Shown one piece after another: positions 61,096-64,000 of a DNA stretch of 64,000 nt. Each line of letters opens with the position of its first letter. The first letter of the stretch is position 1. Source of the DNA: Gemmatimonadota bacterium (GTDB lineage: Bacteria; Gemmatimonadota; Gemmatimonadetes; Longimicrobiales; Gaopeijiaceae); assembly GCA_028873815.1 (NCBI GenBank), contig JAPPNN010000023.1:1-64000 (forward strand). Reading direction: 5' to 3'. Made by a program: the position numbers and the translations under genes. Below the pieces are notes generated by a model. That model had not been told where the DNA came from and ran no database searches. It saw nothing but the letters and a program-made list of their open reading frames with translations.

Positions 61096-64000
61096 ACCTC
61101 TCCCGCTGAAAGTACATCGCTGGCGCCGCCACCGGCTCCGGATACACCCGCGCCGCGTCCTCCCCGCTGTACACCACCCCGTTCTTCACCACGTACACGA
61201 TCTCTTGCGAATTCCGGATGTCCGCCAGCGGATCCGCGCCCAGCACCACCAGGTCCGCCAGCTTGCCGGCCTCGATCGACCCCAGGTCCGCGCCCAGGCC
61301 ATGATACACGGCCGCATTCCGCGTCGCCGTCTGCAGCGCGTCCATCTCCGAGAACCCGCCCTGTACGAACAGCTCAATCTCCCAGTGCATGTCGCGTCCC
61401 GGCATCTGGCCGTGGCCGCCGGCGTTGATGAGCACGCCCGCGTCGAAGAGGCGCTTCATGGCGGCCACCATCTCGGGCGAATACAGGTCGTCGTCCCAGT
61501 AGTGCGTGACCCGGCGGAAGCGGCCCCGCAGCCGCTCTTCCGTGCTGAAGCGCAGCAGCTTCTCGTCCTCCCAGTAGCGCTGTGACTGGTCGAAGTACGC
61601 CTGGCCGACCGGACCGTTGTAGACGACCAGCAGCGTGGGCGTCACACCGGTGCCGCTCGCGCGGAAGAGCTCGATCACGTCGTCATAGAGGGGCGTCAGC
61701 CCCATCGTGTGCTCCAGCCCGGTCACGCCGTCGACGATCTGCGTGAAGTTCATCTGGGGGATCGCGGCCGTCTCGGACAGCACGTTCAGCCCGCGCTCGC
61801 GCGCCGCGGTGATCAGCTGGTGACGATCGGCGCGGGTGAAGTTGACATAATCCTTCAGCGCGGTGATCCCCATGTCGCGGCTGAAGCTGGCGTGCTGGTC
61901 GGCGTCGTCGTACGAGGCAATCGGGCGGTAGGTGCGCGGGCGGTACTCGCGGATGCCGTACATGGGCGCGCCGACCGAGAGCATCCGCGGGCCGTCCATG
62001 CGGCCCGACCGGATCATGTCGCTGACCCAGGGCTCCTTCTCCTCCGAGCCGTAGAGTTCGTAGAGCGTGGTGACGCCGTGGGCCAGCGAGCCGGTGACGC
62101 CGGGCAGCCGCTGCTCGATCAGCTGCGTCGTCGCGAGCTGCCCGACCGAGTGTGCGTGCGCGTCCACGAGGCCAGGTATGACGGTGTGGCCCGCGAGATC
62201 GAACACGCGCGCTTCCGCAGGCACGACGACATTGGGTCCCACCTCTGCGATGCGATGTCCCCGCAACAGGACCGTCGCACTCTCCAAAACACTTCGCTCT
62301 TCGTCCATCGTGATTACGCGGGCGTTGGTCAGCGCAATGGTCGTAGGGGGCAGGGCAACCTCGAAGCGGACCGTGATGTCGTTGGTCCGGGTGCCGTCGG
62401 TGCCGGCCAGGATGTCGTCGAGCGCCTTCTCGTGGAACGTGCCTCCCCGCGGCCACGACACCGTCGACGCGTCGGACCAGGCCATGCTCGCGCCGTCGGA
62501 CGGGTCGATGCGCCTGGTGAAGCCGATGCCGTCGTAGGCCGAGATCGTGACGGGCTTGCCGATCCATTCGAAGGGGGTCACGAAGCTGCGCTGGTACTCG
62601 CGGAAGGCGATCCAGCCGAGGTCCGGCGAGAGGACCGCGCGTTCGGCGTGCGGGAAGCGGTAGAGGGTGGCTTTGCCGGAGCCGTCGGGGCGGATGCGGC
62701 GGAGCACCAGCGTGTCGGCGCTCAGGCCGGGGTTGGCCGCGACATTGCCCAGGACGAACTCGGTGTAGTAGAGCCACTCGCCGTTTTGGTCGAAGTGGAC
62801 GGTGTGGGGCGCGCGTCCCTGTGCCATCACGCTGCCGCGCACATCGGTGACCGTGCGTTCCGTCCCGTCCGCCACTACGACGAGCTCGAACGCGGTCTCC
62901 TCCTCGATGCGGGCGCCGTTGATGAGGCCGCCGGCGCCGCGGATGAAGGCGAGGGCGCCGTCTGGGCCCAGCGCCAGCGACATGTACTGGGAGGGGCGGG
63001 ATGACACTTCGGTCGCTGCGCCGCCCGCGAGTGGCCGGCGGTGGACGGCCCCGAGGTCTGCGTCGGTCCAGGTCGCGTAGTAGAGCGAGATGCCGTCCGC
63101 GTCGACCACCGGGCTGGTTTCGTGGGCGGACGACTGGGTGAGGTTGCGTATGTCGCCGTCGTTGTCGGCCAGCCAGATGTCGCCCAGTGCCTCGAAGACG
63201 ATGCCCGCGGGCATGCGGTGTGCGAAGCGGTAGGACCAGGCTTGGGTCTCACCCTCCGGGAAATCGAAGGGGAAGCGGATGGTTTCGTCGATTTCGCGGT
63301 CCACGGGTGCGCGGAAGGGGACTTCGGTGGTCTCGCCCGACGTCACGTTGACCGCGTGGATGCCGCCGTTCATGGTCAGGTATAGGTGGGTGCCGTCCGG
63401 GTGCCAAGCCATGTTGGGGGCGACGCCATGGTAGTATGGGCCCGATTCCTGGTGATCCCGGTCGAGCCCGCTCACCAGCACGCGCTCCGACCGCGTCTCC
63501 AGGTCGCGGAGGACCACAACCACGTCCCGGTCGTCGCGGTGCCCATAGGCGAGGTGGCGTCCGTCGGGTGAGAGCGTGGGATTGAACGCGCCGCCGGGCC
63601 GCTCGCGGTGGACGCGGATCTCGGCCGTCTCGAGGTCGTAGGTCTTGATGCGCGCGCCGCTTTGGGGGATCTGCCGGTCGACGTGCTCGTAGAAGAGGAC
63701 GCTGCGCCCCTGGTGCTCGTCGAAGTGCGTGATCGCCTGGAAGGTCGTCCCCGACGCAAGTTCCTGGCGTGAGCCGAAGAGGTTGAAGCGGTACGCGGTC
63801 ATGCTGCCGTTCTGCTCCAGCGCCGAGGCGTAGATGGCCCGCCCGTCGGCCGACCAGGTTCCTTGCACGACCGGGAGCGCCATTTGGGTGATGTTTTCGG
63901 GCGGGTCAATGGCGGTGGCGGCCCTCGCGTCCGCGCCTTGGCCTATCCCCCGATCCAGAATCCACAGGTCCTCGCTCCCACCGCGGTCCGAGGTGATCGC
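61094..64000 (-). CDS. TolB-type propeller / amidohydrolase fusion, cut by the right edge
   Basis: At least 969 residues: the frame is still open at base 64000, and the sequence there (SDRGGSEDLWILDRG) is a TolB/PD40 blade like that of the paralogue at 38115-41597, so the start lies outside. Blades follow (ADGRAIYASALEQNGSMTAY; HLAYGHRDDRDVVVVLRDLE; WHPDGTHLYLTMNGGIHAVN). The C-terminal amidohydrolase contains GHTVIPGLVDAHAHSVGQLA, INAGGHGQMPGRDMHWEIEL and GSIEAGKLADLVVLGADPLA. A methionine at 63883 is internal, not the start. Probably hydrolyses a peptide-derived amide, exported by analogy with the paralogue. Confidence 0.87.
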   Translation of the reverse strand, partial: AITSDRGGSEDLWILDRGIGQGADARAATAIDPPENITQMALPVVQGTWSADGRAIYASALEQNGSMTAYRFNLFGSRQELASGTTFQAITHFDEHQGRSVLFYEHVDRQIPQSGARIKTYDLETAEIRVHRERPGGAFNPTLSPDGRHLAYGHRDDRDVVVVLRDLETRSERVLVSGLDRDHQESGPYYHGVAPNMAWHPDGTHLYLTMNGGIHAVNVTSGETTEVPFRAPVDREIDETIRFPFDFPEGETQAWSYRFAHRMPAGIVFEALGDIWLADNDGDIRNLTQSSAHETSPVVDADGISLYYATWTDADLGAVHRRPLAGGAATEVSSRPSQYMSLALGPDGALAFIRGAGGLINGARIEEETAFELVVVADGTERTVTDVRGSVMAQGRAPHTVHFDQNGEWLYYTEFVLGNVAANPGLSADTLVLRRIRPDGSGKATLYRFPHAERAVLSPDLGWIAFREYQRSFVTPFEWIGKPVTISAYDGIGFTRRIDPSDGASMAWSDASTVSWPRGGTFHEKALDDILAGTDGTRTNDITVRFEVALPPTTIALTNARVITMDEERSVLESATVLLRGHRIAEVGPNVVVPAEARVFDLAGHTVIPGLVDAHAHSVGQLATTQLIEQRLPGVTGSLAHGVTTLYELYGSEEKEPWVSDMIRSGRMDGPRMLSVGAPMYGIREYRPRTYRPIASYDDADQHASFSRDMGITALKDYVNFTRADRHQLITAARERGLNVLSETAAIPQMNFTQIVDGVTGLEHTMGLTPLYDDVIELFRASGTGVTPTLLVVYNGPVGQAYFDQSQRYWEDEKLLRFSTEERLRGRFRRVTHYWDDDLYSPEMVAAMKRLFDAGVLINAGGHGQMPGRDMHWEIELFVQGGFSEMDALQTATRNAAVYHGLGADLGSIEAGKLADLVVLGADPLADIRNSQEIVYVVKNGVVYSGEDAARVYPEPVAAPAMYFQRER

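Noticed and set aside
1..64000. tRNA, rRNA, insertion sequence or phage genes
   Set aside because: None could be recognised by reading; no transposase or integrase motif and no cloverleaf were seen in the gaps. A tRNAscan or Infernal run would settle the RNA part.

Overview
The window is GC-rich, densely coding DNA from what is most likely a Gemmatimonadota bacterium. That placement is an inference. It rests on seven 6-bladed beta-propeller (BPP) proteins and one BPP remnant, two giant TolB-propeller/amidohydrolase fusions, two CocE/NonD hydrolases, a PQQ dehydrogenase and many predicted lipoproteins and secreted hydrolases. No rRNA, tRNA, CRISPR array, phage module or transposase was found by eye.

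Layout. 1-5.1 kb: a BPP protein, a small membrane protein and a secreted TPR/thioredoxin-like protein. 5.1-10 kb: a huge repeat protein with about 14 Ig-like domains and a C-terminal leishmanolysin-like (M8) protease; it lacks a normal 5' end and is frameshifted in an 8-G run. 10-17 kb: PQQ dehydrogenase, outer-membrane barrel, 3-hydroxyacyl-CoA dehydrogenase, APC permease and a CapA-like lipoprotein. 17-26 kb: class V aminotransferase with a dicarboxylate/amino-acid symporter, TM2 protein, S41-like lipoprotein, TPR protein, serine hydrolase, Nudix hydrolase and gamma-glutamyltransferase. 26.3-31.4 kb: a lipoprotein / PAS histidine kinase / LuxR-type regulator operon divergent from lon, with three phased palindromes between them. 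31.4-34.5 kb: selD, read as a selenoprotein with an in-frame UGA, divergent from SirB1-like and YgfZ-like genes. 34.5-38.1 kb: a BPP lipoprotein, a DUF222-HNH gene split by an amber codon and bracketed by copies of a short repeat, and an 820-bp gene-free stretch.

38.1-46.5 kb is a four-gene minus-strand operon of exported hydrolases: aspartic-protease-like lipoprotein, M23 peptidase, penicillin-acylase-family lipoprotein and TolB/amidohydrolase fusion. Divergent from it, 46.6-53.5 kb carries a CocE/NonD hydrolase followed by a tandem array of BPP genes with stop/start overlaps and one decayed BPP remnant. 53.5-64 kb: Smr protein, small coiled-coil membrane protein, RHH/PIN toxin-antitoxin pair, a second CocE hydrolase, another BPP lipoprotein, a translationally coupled membrane/histidine-rich pair, and a second TolB/amidohydrolase running off the right edge.

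Taken together the gene content suggests a peptide- and amide-scavenging, surface-hydrolase lifestyle. The least explained parts are the BPP array, the coupled membrane/His-rich pair, the repeat-bracketed HNH locus and the phased palindromes before lon. All functional calls come from reading motifs and were not checked by database search.
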